The translations under genes and the position numbers were made by a program. Below are positions 9,046-17,596 of a stretch of 64,000 nucleotides of DNA, piece after piece. The stretch lies in NCBI GenBank assembly GCA_947497315.1, contig CANMFX010000001.1, positions 1,116,001-1,180,000 on the forward strand. Reading direction: 5' to 3'. The first letter of the stretch is position 1. Every line of letters begins with the position of its first letter. The stretch comes from an uncultured Sphingomonadaceae bacterium (GTDB lineage Bacteria > Pseudomonadota > Alphaproteobacteria > Sphingomonadales > Sphingomonadaceae). The notes under the pieces are model-generated. The model was not told the origin of the DNA. It was given only the letters and a program-made list of their open reading frames with translations, and searched no databases.

Positions 9046-10134
9046 ATGGCCAAACTGACGGGTATCAAGGTCGTTGACCTCTCGCTTTTTCTGCCGGGCC
9101 CGATGCTCAGCATGATGATGGCCGACCATGGGGCCGAGGTGATCAAGGTTGAGCCGCCGACCGGTGATCCGGCGCGCGCGATGGAACCGATGGAGGCGGG
9201 GCAATCTGTCTGGTTCCGCAATCTCAATCGCGGCAAACAGGCGCTGGCGCTTGATCTGAAATCCGACAAAGGGCGGGCGCAGCTTTGGGAACTGCTGGCC
9301 GATGCCGACGTGATGATCGAAGGGTTTCGGCCCGGTGTGATGAAACGGCTGGGTTTTGACTATGACACTGTGTCAGAGCGTTTCCCGCGCATCGTCTATT
9401 GTTCGATCTCCGCTTTTGGGCAGGAAGGTGAAATGGCGCATCACCCGGCGCATGATCTGGCGGTGCAGGCCTTGTCCGGTTTTTTGTCTGTCAACGATGG
9501 TGCTGATGGCACACCAGTGGTGCCCGGGGTGCCTTCGGCGGATATGGCCGCGGGTCTCAACGGATTGTCGGCGGTGCTGATGGCGCTGATCGGGCGCGAT
9601 AAGTCGGGCGAGGGCGATTATATCGACATCGCGATGTTTGACTCCATGCTGCCCTGGAGCGCCCATATTGCCGGATCGGCCATATCTGGTGGAACTTCTC
9701 CGCAATCACAATCGCAGCGGTCATTAGGCGGCGCGGCTTTTTACAATGTGTACAAGACCGCAGATGACAAGCATGTCGTGCTGGGCGCGCGCGAGGTTAA
9801 ATTTGCGCGCAACCTTCTGACCGCGCTGGATCGGCTGGACCTGTTACCGCTTGCCGAAGCGGAGCCGGGCGACGGGCAAGCACCATTGATTGCATTCCTG
9901 CGGGAGGTTTTCGCGACCAAAACGCGCGATCAATGGGTTGAGTGGTTTGCCGACAAAGACGTCGCATTCTCCCCCGTTCTCGATTTTCGCGAAGCGCTTG
10001 ATCAGGATTTTCTGCTTGAACGCGGCCTGCTGATCGAGGCCCACGGCAGCCATCAAATCGGCCCGTCTTTTCGCTTTGCTTCGGAAACTGATTGGCAGGC
10101 GAAAGATGCGCCGACCTTGGATGAGCCGCAATGA
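9046..10134 (+). CDS. CaiB/BaiF (family III) CoA-transferase or racemase, second of a pair
   Basis: A 362-residue family III protein, seven bases after the first copy. It begins KLTGIKVVDLSLFLPGPMLSM and has HGAEVIKVEPPTGDP, LNRGKQALALDLKSDKG, FRPGVMKRLGFDY and the expected Asp in HDLAVQALSGF. The His-Pro-Ala-His-Asp arrangement also occurs in alpha-methylacyl-CoA racemases, so racemase activity is an alternative. It is shorter than the first copy and the two differ considerably, which fits a heteromeric partner or a separate epimerase step. It ends eight bases before the convergent GntR gene. Last gene of the CoA operon. Confidence 0.86.
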   Translation: MAKLTGIKVVDLSLFLPGPMLSMMMADHGAEVIKVEPPTGDPARAMEPMEAGQSVWFRNLNRGKQALALDLKSDKGRAQLWELLADADVMIEGFRPGVMKRLGFDYDTVSERFPRIVYCSISAFGQEGEMAHHPAHDLAVQALSGFLSVNDGADGTPVVPGVPSADMAAGLNGLSAVLMALIGRDKSGEGDYIDIAMFDSMLPWSAHIAGSAISGGTSPQSQSQRSLGGAAFYNVYKTADDKHVVLGAREVKFARNLLTALDRLDLLPLAEAEPGDGQAPLIAFLREVFATKTRDQWVEWFADKDVAFSPVLDFREALDQDFLLERGLLIEAHGSHQIGPSFRFASETDWQAKDAPTLDEPQ

Positions 10135-10142
10135 CGCCGGCC

Positions 10143-10922
10143 CTAGTCCACCTCGATATGCATCGAATAGGCAAAGCGTTCGCCGGGATGATAGCTCGCC
10201 GAAATTTCGAACATCCGGTCGCTTTCGTCAAAATAGCAGCGCAGGATGCGCAATACCGGATCGCCCTTTTCCAGGCCAAGCTCCGAGAGAATGTCTTTGG
10301 TGCCCTTAATCGCTTGGATATCCTGCGTCACCCGGGCCACACTGACTTCGCCCAGCGTTTCAATCTGCCCAAACAAGGTGGTAGCGTTTACGTCGATCTG
10401 CGCGACAGCGTCGGCCAATTCGGGGTGAACCCAAGCCTCGGTCACCGCAATGGGTCGTTTTCTGCCGGGCTTCATCCGCTTGCCGCGAAACGCGAACCAG
10501 TCGCCATCAGCCTTGGCGCCAATCTGTTCCACGACATCTTTGGGAATGGCACCAGCTTTTTTCTTTTCAAAGGCAATGGTGGTGTCACGCGCATATTGCA
10601 AAATCTCACCGACATTGCTCAGCGGCTGGTGCAGCGCACCGGCGCGCGCGGTCGCCGGTTGAACGACCGTACCGGAACCACGCTTGCGGGTGATCAGGCC
10701 TTCCGCGGTCAGTTTGCGCAAGGCCTCCCGCACAGTGAAGCGGCTGACATCATATTTTTTACACAAGACAGATTCGGTCGGAAAATCACCGGGATCAGGA
10801 TAGTCTCCGCGCAACACCGCCTCGCGCAGTTCGTCTGCCAATTCGAGATAGCGCGGTTTCTTCTTCGACGCGTTTTTGGATTTAGCGGGTGCTTTCGCGG
10901 CCAATTTTTCTCTCCCGGACAT
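10143..10922 (-). CDS. GntR-family regulator, HutC/UTRA type; best local candidate for binding TTGTCCGGACAA
   Basis: A 259-residue regulator with a Lys-rich N-terminal tail, a GntR winged helix (about 25-95: YLELADELREAVLRGDY, FPTESVLCKKYDVSRFTVRE, then LITRKRGSGTVV) and a C-terminal UTRA effector domain (ends EISASYHPGERFAYSMHIEV). HutC-type GntR proteins bind GT-N-TA-N-AC-like palindromes, and the window's GTCCGGAC core has that layout. Carboxylates or amino-acid-derived ligands are usual effectors for the family. It lies in the middle of the operator-bearing region, convergent to the CoA operon and divergent from the ten-gene operon with only 26 bp between. That gap holds no copy of the palindrome, so autoregulation is not evident. 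Confidence 0.9.
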   Translation of the reverse strand: MSGREKLAAKAPAKSKNASKKKPRYLELADELREAVLRGDYPDPGDFPTESVLCKKYDVSRFTVREALRKLTAEGLITRKRGSGTVVQPATARAGALHQPLSNVGEILQYARDTTIAFEKKKAGAIPKDVVEQIGAKADGDWFAFRGKRMKPGRKRPIAVTEAWVHPELADAVAQIDVNATTLFGQIETLGEVSVARVTQDIQAIKGTKDILSELGLEKGDPVLRILRCYFDESDRMFEISASYHPGERFAYSMHIEVD

Positions 10923-10948
10923 CGGGCAGTCTTAGGACGGGCGCCGCT

Positions 10949-12199
10949 ATGACGCAAGAGAGCCTGACCGAGAAATTGGCGACTCACCTCATGCGCCCGG
11001 TCGATGAAGCGACAAGGCAGCGCGCGCGTCTGCATTTGCTGGATTGGCTTGGCTGTGTGGCGGGCGCGCTCAAGTCGGAACTGGGAACACTTCCCAAAGG
11101 TATTTTTGACATTCGACCATCTGTAGAAGCAGCCTGGCTCGGCAATTTTCTGGAAATGGACGACATTCACAGGAGCGCCATTCTACACCCCGGGCCGGTG
11201 GTCTGGGGCACGGTCTTTGCAAATCAGATAGGCGATATGGACGAGATCGTCGATGCGGCAGTTCGCGGTTATGAAGCAATAATTTGCGTTGGCGCTACTT
11301 TGGATGACGGTCACTATGCCATGTGGCACAACACTAGTACGGCCGGAATTTTCGGGGCTGCAGTGACAGCCTGCCATTTGTTTGAGCCAGAAATGGATTT
11401 TAATGCCCTTGTGTCTGCGATGGGGCTTGCCGGATCGATAGCAGGAGGGCTCTGGCAAATGCGGCACGAGCAGGGGCAGGCCAAACAATGGCATATTTCG
11501 CATGCCGCAGAGACAGGATGGCGTGCTGCCGACGCTGTCTTGGAAGGTGTCGTTGGCCCCCGCTTCATTCTCGAGGGGCCGCAAGGTCTCTATGCTGCCA
11601 CTTGCAAAAACCCGAAGCCGATGGCTTTTCCGGATCAATGGCGTATCCATGAAGTCAGCTTGAAGCCATGGGGCGCTTGCCGCCATGCCCATCCGGCTAT
11701 CGATGCGGCATTGGAACTCAAGGCCAAGCTCGGATCGCTTGAAGGCGATATCCATGTCGAAACCTATGCCGACGCCATCAGTTTCTGTGATCGCCCGGAT
11801 CCCAAAACCGTGATCGACGCGAAATTCTCGCTTCAGCATGCAGTGGCAGTCGTGGCCGAGCGCGGTGTGCCGCAGCTTGGTGACTTTGAACCGGACGCGA
11901 TTGCCGCGTTGTCGGGAAATCGTGCCCGCGTTACGGTTGGCGAAGTCAGCGACATAACCACTCGTTATCCCGAACATTATGGTGCTCGGGTCACTCGCGG
12001 CGGAGAGAGTATTGAACTGGTCGACACTCTGGGTGACCCGGAACGGCCACTGTCGAAAGAGGGCATTATCGACAAAGCGCGGGCGCTGATCGCATGGGGC
12101 GGGCTGGCTGAAAGAGAAGCAGATCGAGCGATTGATCTGGCGCTGAATGGAGATGACCCAGAGGCGATCCATGAGATGCTATCAGAGTGGCTGTCATGA
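10949..12199 (+). CDS. MmgE/PrpD-family protein, first of a pair
   Basis: A 416-residue MmgE/PrpD protein. The family includes 2-methylcitrate dehydratase, cis-aconitate decarboxylase and iminodisuccinate epimerase, acting on di- or tricarboxylic acids. The start is the ATG at 10949, behind TTAGGAC; the ORF track runs 20 codons further into the regulator's promoter. Family features include LLDWLGCVAGAL near the N-terminus, HNTSTAGIFGAAVTACHLF and KPWGACRHAHPAIDAALEL, the conserved Lys-aromatic-Pro-x-Cys/Ser...His segment. It leads a ten-gene operon and overlaps the next gene by ATGA. With the second MmgE/PrpD it may form a heteromer or carry out successive steps. Confidence 0.87.
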   Translation: MTQESLTEKLATHLMRPVDEATRQRARLHLLDWLGCVAGALKSELGTLPKGIFDIRPSVEAAWLGNFLEMDDIHRSAILHPGPVVWGTVFANQIGDMDEIVDAAVRGYEAIICVGATLDDGHYAMWHNTSTAGIFGAAVTACHLFEPEMDFNALVSAMGLAGSIAGGLWQMRHEQGQAKQWHISHAAETGWRAADAVLEGVVGPRFILEGPQGLYAATCKNPKPMAFPDQWRIHEVSLKPWGACRHAHPAIDAALELKAKLGSLEGDIHVETYADAISFCDRPDPKTVIDAKFSLQHAVAVVAERGVPQLGDFEPDAIAALSGNRARVTVGEVSDITTRYPEHYGARVTRGGESIELVDTLGDPERPLSKEGIIDKARALIAWGGLAEREADRAIDLALNGDDPEAIHEMLSEWLS

Positions 12200-13503
12200 G
12201 CGCGACGCAGAAAATAATTGATTTCGCAGCTGCCGAACATGTCTTGCCCGACAGCACTCAGGCGGCCGCAATCCGTTTGCTGGGCGACACATTGGCTGGC
12301 GGTGCGGCGGGAGCAGCATCCGAGGAAGCGCAGGCCATGCTCGCCGCTGTGCGTACCTGGGGCGCCGGGGATGGAGCCCGGTTGCTTGGTCTCACAGATC
12401 GGCTGCCGGCCCCATCGGCCGCGTGGTTTAACGGCTTTGCGATCCACTGCCTGGAATGGGATGCCGTGCATGAACCCGCAGTGGTCCATGCCATGTCAGT
12501 CGTGACGGCGGCCTTGCTGGCTAGCGCGGATCGGAAGAGTGGATGCGACGCTGAGCATTTTTTAACCGCCTTGGCCGTTGGTGTGGATATCGCCAGCGGC
12601 ATAGGCGTTGCGGCGACTGGTGCCATGCAGTTTTTCCGCCCGGCGACAGCTGGCATCATCGGTGCGGCTTTGGCCGTGGCACGGCTGGAAAGCGTGCCAG
12701 CTGACAGATTTGCCGATGTTTTGGGCATAGCCTACTCTCAAGCCGCAGGCACCATGCAGGCCCATGTCGAGGCGTCTATTGCACTGCCCTTGCAGATCGC
12801 CAACGCATCCCGCGCGGCAATCACCGCCGTTGATCTGGCAAAGGCTGGCATGGATGGTCCGCATGATGCGCTTGAAGGACCTTTTGGCTATTTCAAGCTG
12901 TTCGAACCGGGTGATCTAACGCGCTATACCGATGACATCGGAAAGCGCTGGCTGATTGAGGAAGTCAGCACAAAGCCCTTCCCATCTGGTCGTGCCAGCC
13001 ATGGAATATTGGGCGCGATTGACGACATGATCCGCGACGGATCACTGGACCCGATGATGGTAGAGTCGGTTGATGTGGCTGCGCCGCCATTGATCCATCG
13101 ATTGGTCGGGCGTGCTTATAAATCTGACATGACGCCCAGCTATGCGCGGCTCTGTTTGCCCTTTCTGCTGCCGTTAATGTTGCGTGACCGGATTATTGAC
13201 CCGCGCTGCTTCCATGCGCAGGAATTTGCCAATCCCGACCTGATGGAGCTCGGCAGCAAGGTTGTTGTCCGTATCGACGACAATCCTGATCACAATGCCC
13301 TGGCACCGCAAAAACTGAGCATCACGCTCTCGGACGGTGGCAGTATCCAGCGCACCATCACAGATAATCTTGGCAGCCCGACGGCACCAATGTCGGATTC
13401 GCAGAACCAGTCCAAACAGAGTCTCGCCCATACGCTTGCGAGTGATGATTGCGACCCCAGAATATTTGATGACCCTTTAGCCTATGCCACGGAGCCTCGA
13501 TGA
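12196..13503 (+). CDS. MmgE/PrpD-family protein, second of a pair
   Basis: A 435-residue MmgE/PrpD protein translated from an ATG overlapping the previous stop (ATGA); the upstream in-frame GTG in the track is less likely. It has AWFNGFAIHCLEWDAVHEPA near residue 75-95 and KPFPSGRASHGILGAIDDM, where the usual Cys of the segment seen in the first copy is Gly/Ser-like. The sequence is diverged from its neighbour, so these are not recent duplicates. The reaction is not predictable: dehydration, decarboxylation or epimerisation of a polycarboxylic acid are the family options. It overlaps the PaaK-like gene by ATGA, so all three should be made in step. Confidence 0.85.
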   Translation: MSATQKIIDFAAAEHVLPDSTQAAAIRLLGDTLAGGAAGAASEEAQAMLAAVRTWGAGDGARLLGLTDRLPAPSAAWFNGFAIHCLEWDAVHEPAVVHAMSVVTAALLASADRKSGCDAEHFLTALAVGVDIASGIGVAATGAMQFFRPATAGIIGAALAVARLESVPADRFADVLGIAYSQAAGTMQAHVEASIALPLQIANASRAAITAVDLAKAGMDGPHDALEGPFGYFKLFEPGDLTRYTDDIGKRWLIEEVSTKPFPSGRASHGILGAIDDMIRDGSLDPMMVESVDVAAPPLIHRLVGRAYKSDMTPSYARLCLPFLLPLMLRDRIIDPRCFHAQEFANPDLMELGSKVVVRIDDNPDHNALAPQKLSITLSDGGSIQRTITDNLGSPTAPMSDSQNQSKQSLAHTLASDDCDPRIFDDPLAYATEPR

Positions 13504-14861
13504 CTTTTCCGACTTATTTTGAAGCCTTTGATGCCAAGCAGATGCTCGCCGACTATCCCGTCGGTGACGCTTTCACTGCGCGCTATACCGGCATGTCTCG
13601 TGACGAGCTTTTTGCCATTCAAAACAAGCAGTTTCTGAAGCTGATGAAACGCGGATGGGAAATCCCTTTTTATAAGCGTCTATGGAGCAATCAGGGAATA
13701 GAAGCGGGAGACATCGGCGGATTGGAAGATATCACCAAACTTCCGGTTTATGACAAGAGCGACCTGATGGCTTCGGTGAACGAATATCCGCCTTATGGTG
13801 ATTTTGACGGTCGCGGAGACACGCCTGTGGTGTTCCACACGACATCCGGAACAACGGGTCGTCCGCAGCCGTTGATGTTTGGTCCGAAGGGTCGAGAGAT
13901 CACCAATTTGCTGGTCGGACGTATGTATCGCTGGATGGGTCTGGGCCGTGATGATGTGGTGCAGTCCGTCTATGGTCACGGTATGATCAATGGCGGGCAT
14001 TATATTCGCGAGGCGGTGACGCATTTTACCAACGCCCTGTTTCTCAGCGCCGGCACCGGCATTGAAACCCGGTCGATCAATCAGGTCAACCTGATGGCTG
14101 ATTTCAATGTCAGCTGCATGGTCGGCTTTGTAGATTATATCCGCAAGCTGGCCGATGTCGCTGCCGCAGAGGAACTGTTCGACCGGATCAATCTGAAGAT
14201 GATCATCGGCCATCTGGGAACAGAAGATCGCGCCTCGACCGAAGCAGCCTGGCAAGGGGTCAAGGCCTATGACTGGTATGGTGTCGGAGATACCGGCAGC
14301 ATTGCGGGCGAAGGCCCTGAACGTGATGGCATGTATGTGTGGGAAGACGCGCAATATCTCGAACTGCTTGATGTCGATACCGGTGCGCCCGTGGCGGCTG
14401 GCGAGACTGGAGACATGGTCGTGACCTGCCTGTTCAAGGACGATATCGCGCCCTGTATCCGGTTCAATACCCATGATATTACCGAGGAGCGCACCGACAG
14501 CAATGCCACAGGCATGGTGTTCAAGCGGATTACCGGGTTCAAGGGTCGCAGCGACAATATGGTCAAGCTACGCGGTATCAATATCTTCCCGCATGCCATT
14601 GGGGCCATCATCGAAGGGCGCAATGATCTGACAGGTGAATATGTCTGCCGCGTCACGCGGGATGATGCCGGACGGGACGAGATGCACGTAACGCTTGAAA
14701 GCAAAGGCAGCAGCAGCCAGGCGGAGCTGGCGGAACTGCTGCGTAAAGGTATCGGTATTGAAGTCGGCGTGGCACTGGTTGATGCCGGAGGGACTGCAAA
14801 AGATACGCAAATTGATACGCGCCAGAAACCCATTCGCCTGATTGATGAGCGAGCTTTGTGA
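13500..14861 (+). CDS. Phenylacetate-CoA ligase (PaaK)-like AMP-forming ligase
   Basis: A 453-residue adenylate-forming enzyme of the PaaK branch, which activates carboxylic acids as CoA thioesters with ATP. Motifs include VVFHTTSGTTGRPQPLMFG (P-loop-like A3), AYDWYGVGDTGSIAGEGPE (adenine-binding region) and the C-terminal ITGFKGRSDNMVKLRGINIFP hinge with the conserved Arg and Asn-Met-Val-Lys. The acid is unknown; many sphingomonad PaaK-like proteins are not phenylacetate-specific. The ATG overlaps the preceding stop (ATGA), and the last bases overlap the amidase start (GTGA). Located in an operon with an amidase, it may activate the carboxylate the amidase releases. Confidence 0.87.
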   Translation: MTFPTYFEAFDAKQMLADYPVGDAFTARYTGMSRDELFAIQNKQFLKLMKRGWEIPFYKRLWSNQGIEAGDIGGLEDITKLPVYDKSDLMASVNEYPPYGDFDGRGDTPVVFHTTSGTTGRPQPLMFGPKGREITNLLVGRMYRWMGLGRDDVVQSVYGHGMINGGHYIREAVTHFTNALFLSAGTGIETRSINQVNLMADFNVSCMVGFVDYIRKLADVAAAEELFDRINLKMIIGHLGTEDRASTEAAWQGVKAYDWYGVGDTGSIAGEGPERDGMYVWEDAQYLELLDVDTGAPVAAGETGDMVVTCLFKDDIAPCIRFNTHDITEERTDSNATGMVFKRITGFKGRSDNMVKLRGINIFPHAIGAIIEGRNDLTGEYVCRVTRDDAGRDEMHVTLESKGSSSQAELAELLRKGIGIEVGVALVDAGGTAKDTQIDTRQKPIRLIDERAL

Positions 14862-16051
14862 TCGACTGGGATGCCTTGGAAACGGCCAATAGGCGGTTAA
14901 ATGCCTTTACCGATCTTGATCGGACCGCGACGGGCGGTGCCGGACCTCTTGCCGGGGTCACCATCGGCGTGAAGGGCAATATTGCGGTTAAATCCATGCC
15001 CTGGACCGCCGGTTGCGAACTCCATCGTGATCGCGTTGCGGATAAAGACGCTGCGGTGGTTGCAAAGCTGCGCGCGGCTGGTGGGGCGATGATGGGAATG
15101 CTGAATATGGAGGAGGCCGCGCTGGGCGCAAAGACCGACAATCCGTGGTTCGGCAAAACATATAATCCGCACAAGGAAGATTATACGCCCGGCGGCTCAT
15201 CTGGCGGAAGCGGGGCAGCGGTTGCGGCTGGTCTTTGCGATGTCGCTTTGGGCACGGACACAATGGGGTCGGTGCGGATACCGGCCGCTTATTGCGGGGT
15301 GTATGGATTTAAACCCGCACAATCGGCGATTAGCCAAGATGGTTTGGAGCTGGCGGAACGATCGCTGGACTGCATCGGCCCGCTGGCCCGGAATTTGGAT
15401 CTGTTAGAAAAGGTAGCACGGGTCATTAGCGATTTCGGTGAGGACAAGGCCGCGACGGGGTCGCTGGCGACATTGGTCGAAACGGGTGTTGAGTGCGAAC
15501 TGGAAGTCATCGAAAATTTCCGTGATATCATGCGCTGGGCGGGGGAAACTATTGCCGTGGCTCAGCTGAAACATCCGTTGTCGCGCATCCGTTTTGCCGG
15601 ATTTATAAAAACATCGAAAGCCATGGCTGCACATTTTGTGGACGAAGATCAAAGCAAGCTTTCTGATAGTTTGAAAAAAATGCTCACCTACGGCCCGAAA
15701 CGCGGCGCCGCCGATTGGGACGAGGATCAGGCAATTCTTGAACAGACCTCTGAAACGATGCAGATGCTGGTTGCAAAACACGGTTTTTGTATCTTGCCGA
15801 CCGCGCCGCAAGGTGCCTTTCCGCATAGCGAAGATGCACCAGCCAATCAGGCGGATTATACCTGTCTTGCCAATATTGCAGACCTTCCCGCGATTACCAT
15901 ACCGTCCGGCTTTAACGACAATGCTATGCCTTTGGGGCTCCAGGTTTTAGCGCCAAAAGGATGCGAAGCGGATCTATTTGCTCTGGCGCGGAGACTGGAC
16001 GAGAAGTTACGCGGTTATCGTCGCCCAGAAACCTATTTGGAAATCACATAA
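14858..16051 (+). CDS. Amidase-signature hydrolase
   Basis: A 397-residue amidase-signature (GatA-like) enzyme, shorter than the usual 450-500. The catalytic Lys-cisSer-Ser set is intact: Lys in GVTIGVKGNIAVKSMPW, Ser in TPGGSSGGSGAAVAAGL and Ser in GTDTMGSVRIPAAYCGVYGF. It starts at a GTG overlapping the previous stop (GTGA). Amidases of this type hydrolyse carboxamides to acid plus ammonia. A PuuE-like cyclic amide hydrolase is encoded four genes downstream. Ring opening followed by hydrolysis of the resulting half-amide is a known division of labour in cyclic imide degradation, so this could be the half-amidase. That assignment is inference. Confidence 0.9.
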   Translation: MIDWDALETANRRLNAFTDLDRTATGGAGPLAGVTIGVKGNIAVKSMPWTAGCELHRDRVADKDAAVVAKLRAAGGAMMGMLNMEEAALGAKTDNPWFGKTYNPHKEDYTPGGSSGGSGAAVAAGLCDVALGTDTMGSVRIPAAYCGVYGFKPAQSAISQDGLELAERSLDCIGPLARNLDLLEKVARVISDFGEDKAATGSLATLVETGVECELEVIENFRDIMRWAGETIAVAQLKHPLSRIRFAGFIKTSKAMAAHFVDEDQSKLSDSLKKMLTYGPKRGAADWDEDQAILEQTSETMQMLVAKHGFCILPTAPQGAFPHSEDAPANQADYTCLANIADLPAITIPSGFNDNAMPLGLQVLAPKGCEADLFALARRLDEKLRGYRRPETYLEIT

Positions 16052-16064
16052 GAGGAGAGAAACT

Positions 16065-16370
16065 ATGCGCATCATTGTATTGTTCAATCTGAAAGAAGGC
16101 GTTGATATTGCTGAATATGAGGAATGGGCGAAAACGCGGGATATCCCGACCGCGAGCGCGCTGAGCTCAGTCACGTCCTTCACGGTTCACAAGGCCACTG
16201 GCCTGTTTGGTTCGGATGATCCGTCTCCCTATGAGTATTTCGAGATTATCGACATTACCGGCATGGAAGAATTTGTCGCCGACGTGTCGGACCCCGAATT
16301 TCAGGCGATGGCGGCACCGTTTCAGGATTATGCCGATGGTCCGCAATTCATACTGACAGAAGACCTCTAA
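16065..16370 (+). CDS. REDY-like HapK family small protein
   Basis: A 101-residue ferredoxin-like (dimeric alpha/beta barrel) protein resembling the REDY-like HapK family, named after a protein from prodigiosin-type gene clusters but common in sphingomonad catabolic clusters. Visible: IIVLFNLKEGVDIAEYEEWA, SSVTSFTVHKATG and PYEYFEIIDITGMEEF. The start is the ATG at 16065 with AGAGGAGAG upstream; the track ORF begins 29 codons earlier inside the amidase. The stop shares its last A with the next ATG (TAATG). Function is unknown. Members could act as small isomerases, or as ligand-binding or EthD-like accessory proteins. Confidence 0.78.
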   Translation: MRIIVLFNLKEGVDIAEYEEWAKTRDIPTASALSSVTSFTVHKATGLFGSDDPSPYEYFEIIDITGMEEFVADVSDPEFQAMAAPFQDYADGPQFILTEDL

Positions 16371-17173
16371 TGTCTGGCCGGTTTGCAGAAAAAACCATCG
16401 TCGTTACCGGTTCCGGCAAGGAAAAGGGGCTGGGGCAGGGCATATTGCAGCGTTTTGCCGATGAAGGCGCCAACTGCGTCGTGTCGGACCTCGCCATTGG
16501 CGATCAGGAAGAGGGCGTGGCCGAAGAATTGCGCGGGCGTGGTGCCAAAGTGGCTACCATAGCCTGTGATGTCAGCGATGCGGCGCAATGTCAGGCCTTG
16601 GTCGATCAAAGCGTGGATGCTTTTGGTGCGGTTGATATTTTCGTCAACAATGCCGGTATCGGGTTTATGATGAAGCCCCTTTTGGAAGTCGACACGGCGA
16701 AAGAATGGGATCAGGTTATCGGTGTGAACCTGTCCGGTGCCTTTTACTGTACTCAGGCGGCCGCCAAAGTGATGGTTGCTGCCAGCAATGGAGGACGTAT
16801 CATCAATATCGCATCGCAAGCTGCGAAAACCGGCTTTCCGCATCTGCCTGCCTATGTCAGTTCCAAACATGGCATGGTCGGTCTGACCCGGGCGAGTGCG
16901 GTTGAGCTTGGCGCACACGGGATTACTGTCAACGCGGTTTGTCCTAACCATGTGACGACCGGTCTGGGTGCCCAGCAGAATGAATATTTTTCGAAACTGC
17001 TCGGCTTTGACAGTGTCGAGGCCTATCTCGCCAATATGAGCAAGAGCAATCCGATGGGCAGGCCCGGCCTGCCATCTGATACGGCTGCCGCATGTGCGTG
17101 GCTGGCCAGTGACGATGCCTTTTATGTCACCGGAGAGGCGATCAATGTCTCTGGCGGAGAGGAAATGCACTGA
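16370..17173 (+). CDS. Short-chain dehydrogenase/reductase
   Basis: A 267-residue classical SDR using NAD(P)H. The N-terminal nucleotide-binding segment is TIVVTGSGKEKGLGQGI, the structural NNAG is present (FVNNAGIGFM), the catalytic Ser is in INIASQAA, and YVSSK gives the Tyr-Lys pair. It ends with the usual GEAINVSGGEEMH. Translation is coupled to hapK (TAATG) and to the GFA gene (TGATG). It probably oxidises a hydroxy group or reduces a keto group in the pathway of this operon. Neither substrate nor cofactor preference is decided by sequence; an acidic residue after strand 2 (SDLAIGD) suggests NAD. Confidence 0.9.
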   Translation: MSGRFAEKTIVVTGSGKEKGLGQGILQRFADEGANCVVSDLAIGDQEEGVAEELRGRGAKVATIACDVSDAAQCQALVDQSVDAFGAVDIFVNNAGIGFMMKPLLEVDTAKEWDQVIGVNLSGAFYCTQAAAKVMVAASNGGRIINIASQAAKTGFPHLPAYVSSKHGMVGLTRASAVELGAHGITVNAVCPNHVTTGLGAQQNEYFSKLLGFDSVEAYLANMSKSNPMGRPGLPSDTAAACAWLASDDAFYVTGEAINVSGGEEMH

Positions 17174-17595
17174 TGATGCACTATGCCGGAGCCTGTCATT
17201 GCGGCGCACTGAAGCTGGATTTTCACAGCGAAAAATCGCCCGCGGAACTTGGCGCAAGAACTTGCCAATGTTCCTTTTGTGAGGCGCATGGTGCCTCATG
17301 GACATCCGATCCCGAGGGCAATGTCGATATCACATTGACCGGTCCGGTATCCCGATACCGGTTTGGAACCAAAACCGCTGACTTTCTGGTCTGCGCCAAC
17401 TGCGGTGTTGTCCCGGCAGTGGTCAGTGAAATTGAAGGACAGTTGCGGGGCGTGATCCGGGTCAACTGCCTCGAAGAAAGTGCGGCCTTTCTTGCGCAAG
17501 CAGCCCCGATAGACCTCGATGAAGAAATATTGGATTCACGCCTCGACCGACGGGCGAAGGGCTGGACACCGGCTGCGATCAAGGACAAAAACTGA
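17173..17595 (+). CDS. GFA/CENP-V-like zinc protein
   Basis: A 140-residue protein of the glutathione-dependent formaldehyde-activating (GFA/Mss4-like) fold. All zinc Cys groups are visible: ACHCG near residue 8, CQCSFC near 33 and CANCG near 76. The family name comes from Gfa, but most members in catabolic operons have unknown reactions, with S-hydroxymethylglutathione or other thiol adducts suggested. The two tandem ATGs at 17173 and 17176 make the exact start open by one residue. It overlaps the SDR stop and is followed within two bases by the PuuE-like gene. It may handle a reactive aldehyde product or simply bind zinc as an accessory factor. Confidence 0.85.
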   Translation: MMHYAGACHCGALKLDFHSEKSPAELGARTCQCSFCEAHGASWTSDPEGNVDITLTGPVSRYRFGTKTADFLVCANCGVVPAVVSEIEGQLRGVIRVNCLEESAAFLAQAAPIDLDEEILDSRLDRRAKGWTPAAIKDKN

Positions 17596-17596
17596 T

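Noticed and set aside
10131-10952. 273-codon plus-strand ORF over the GntR gene
   Set aside because: Shadow frame; the minus-strand protein has both GntR HTH and UTRA domain.
11183-12172. 329-codon minus-strand ORF
   Set aside because: Antisense shadow of the first MmgE/PrpD gene, without any domain.
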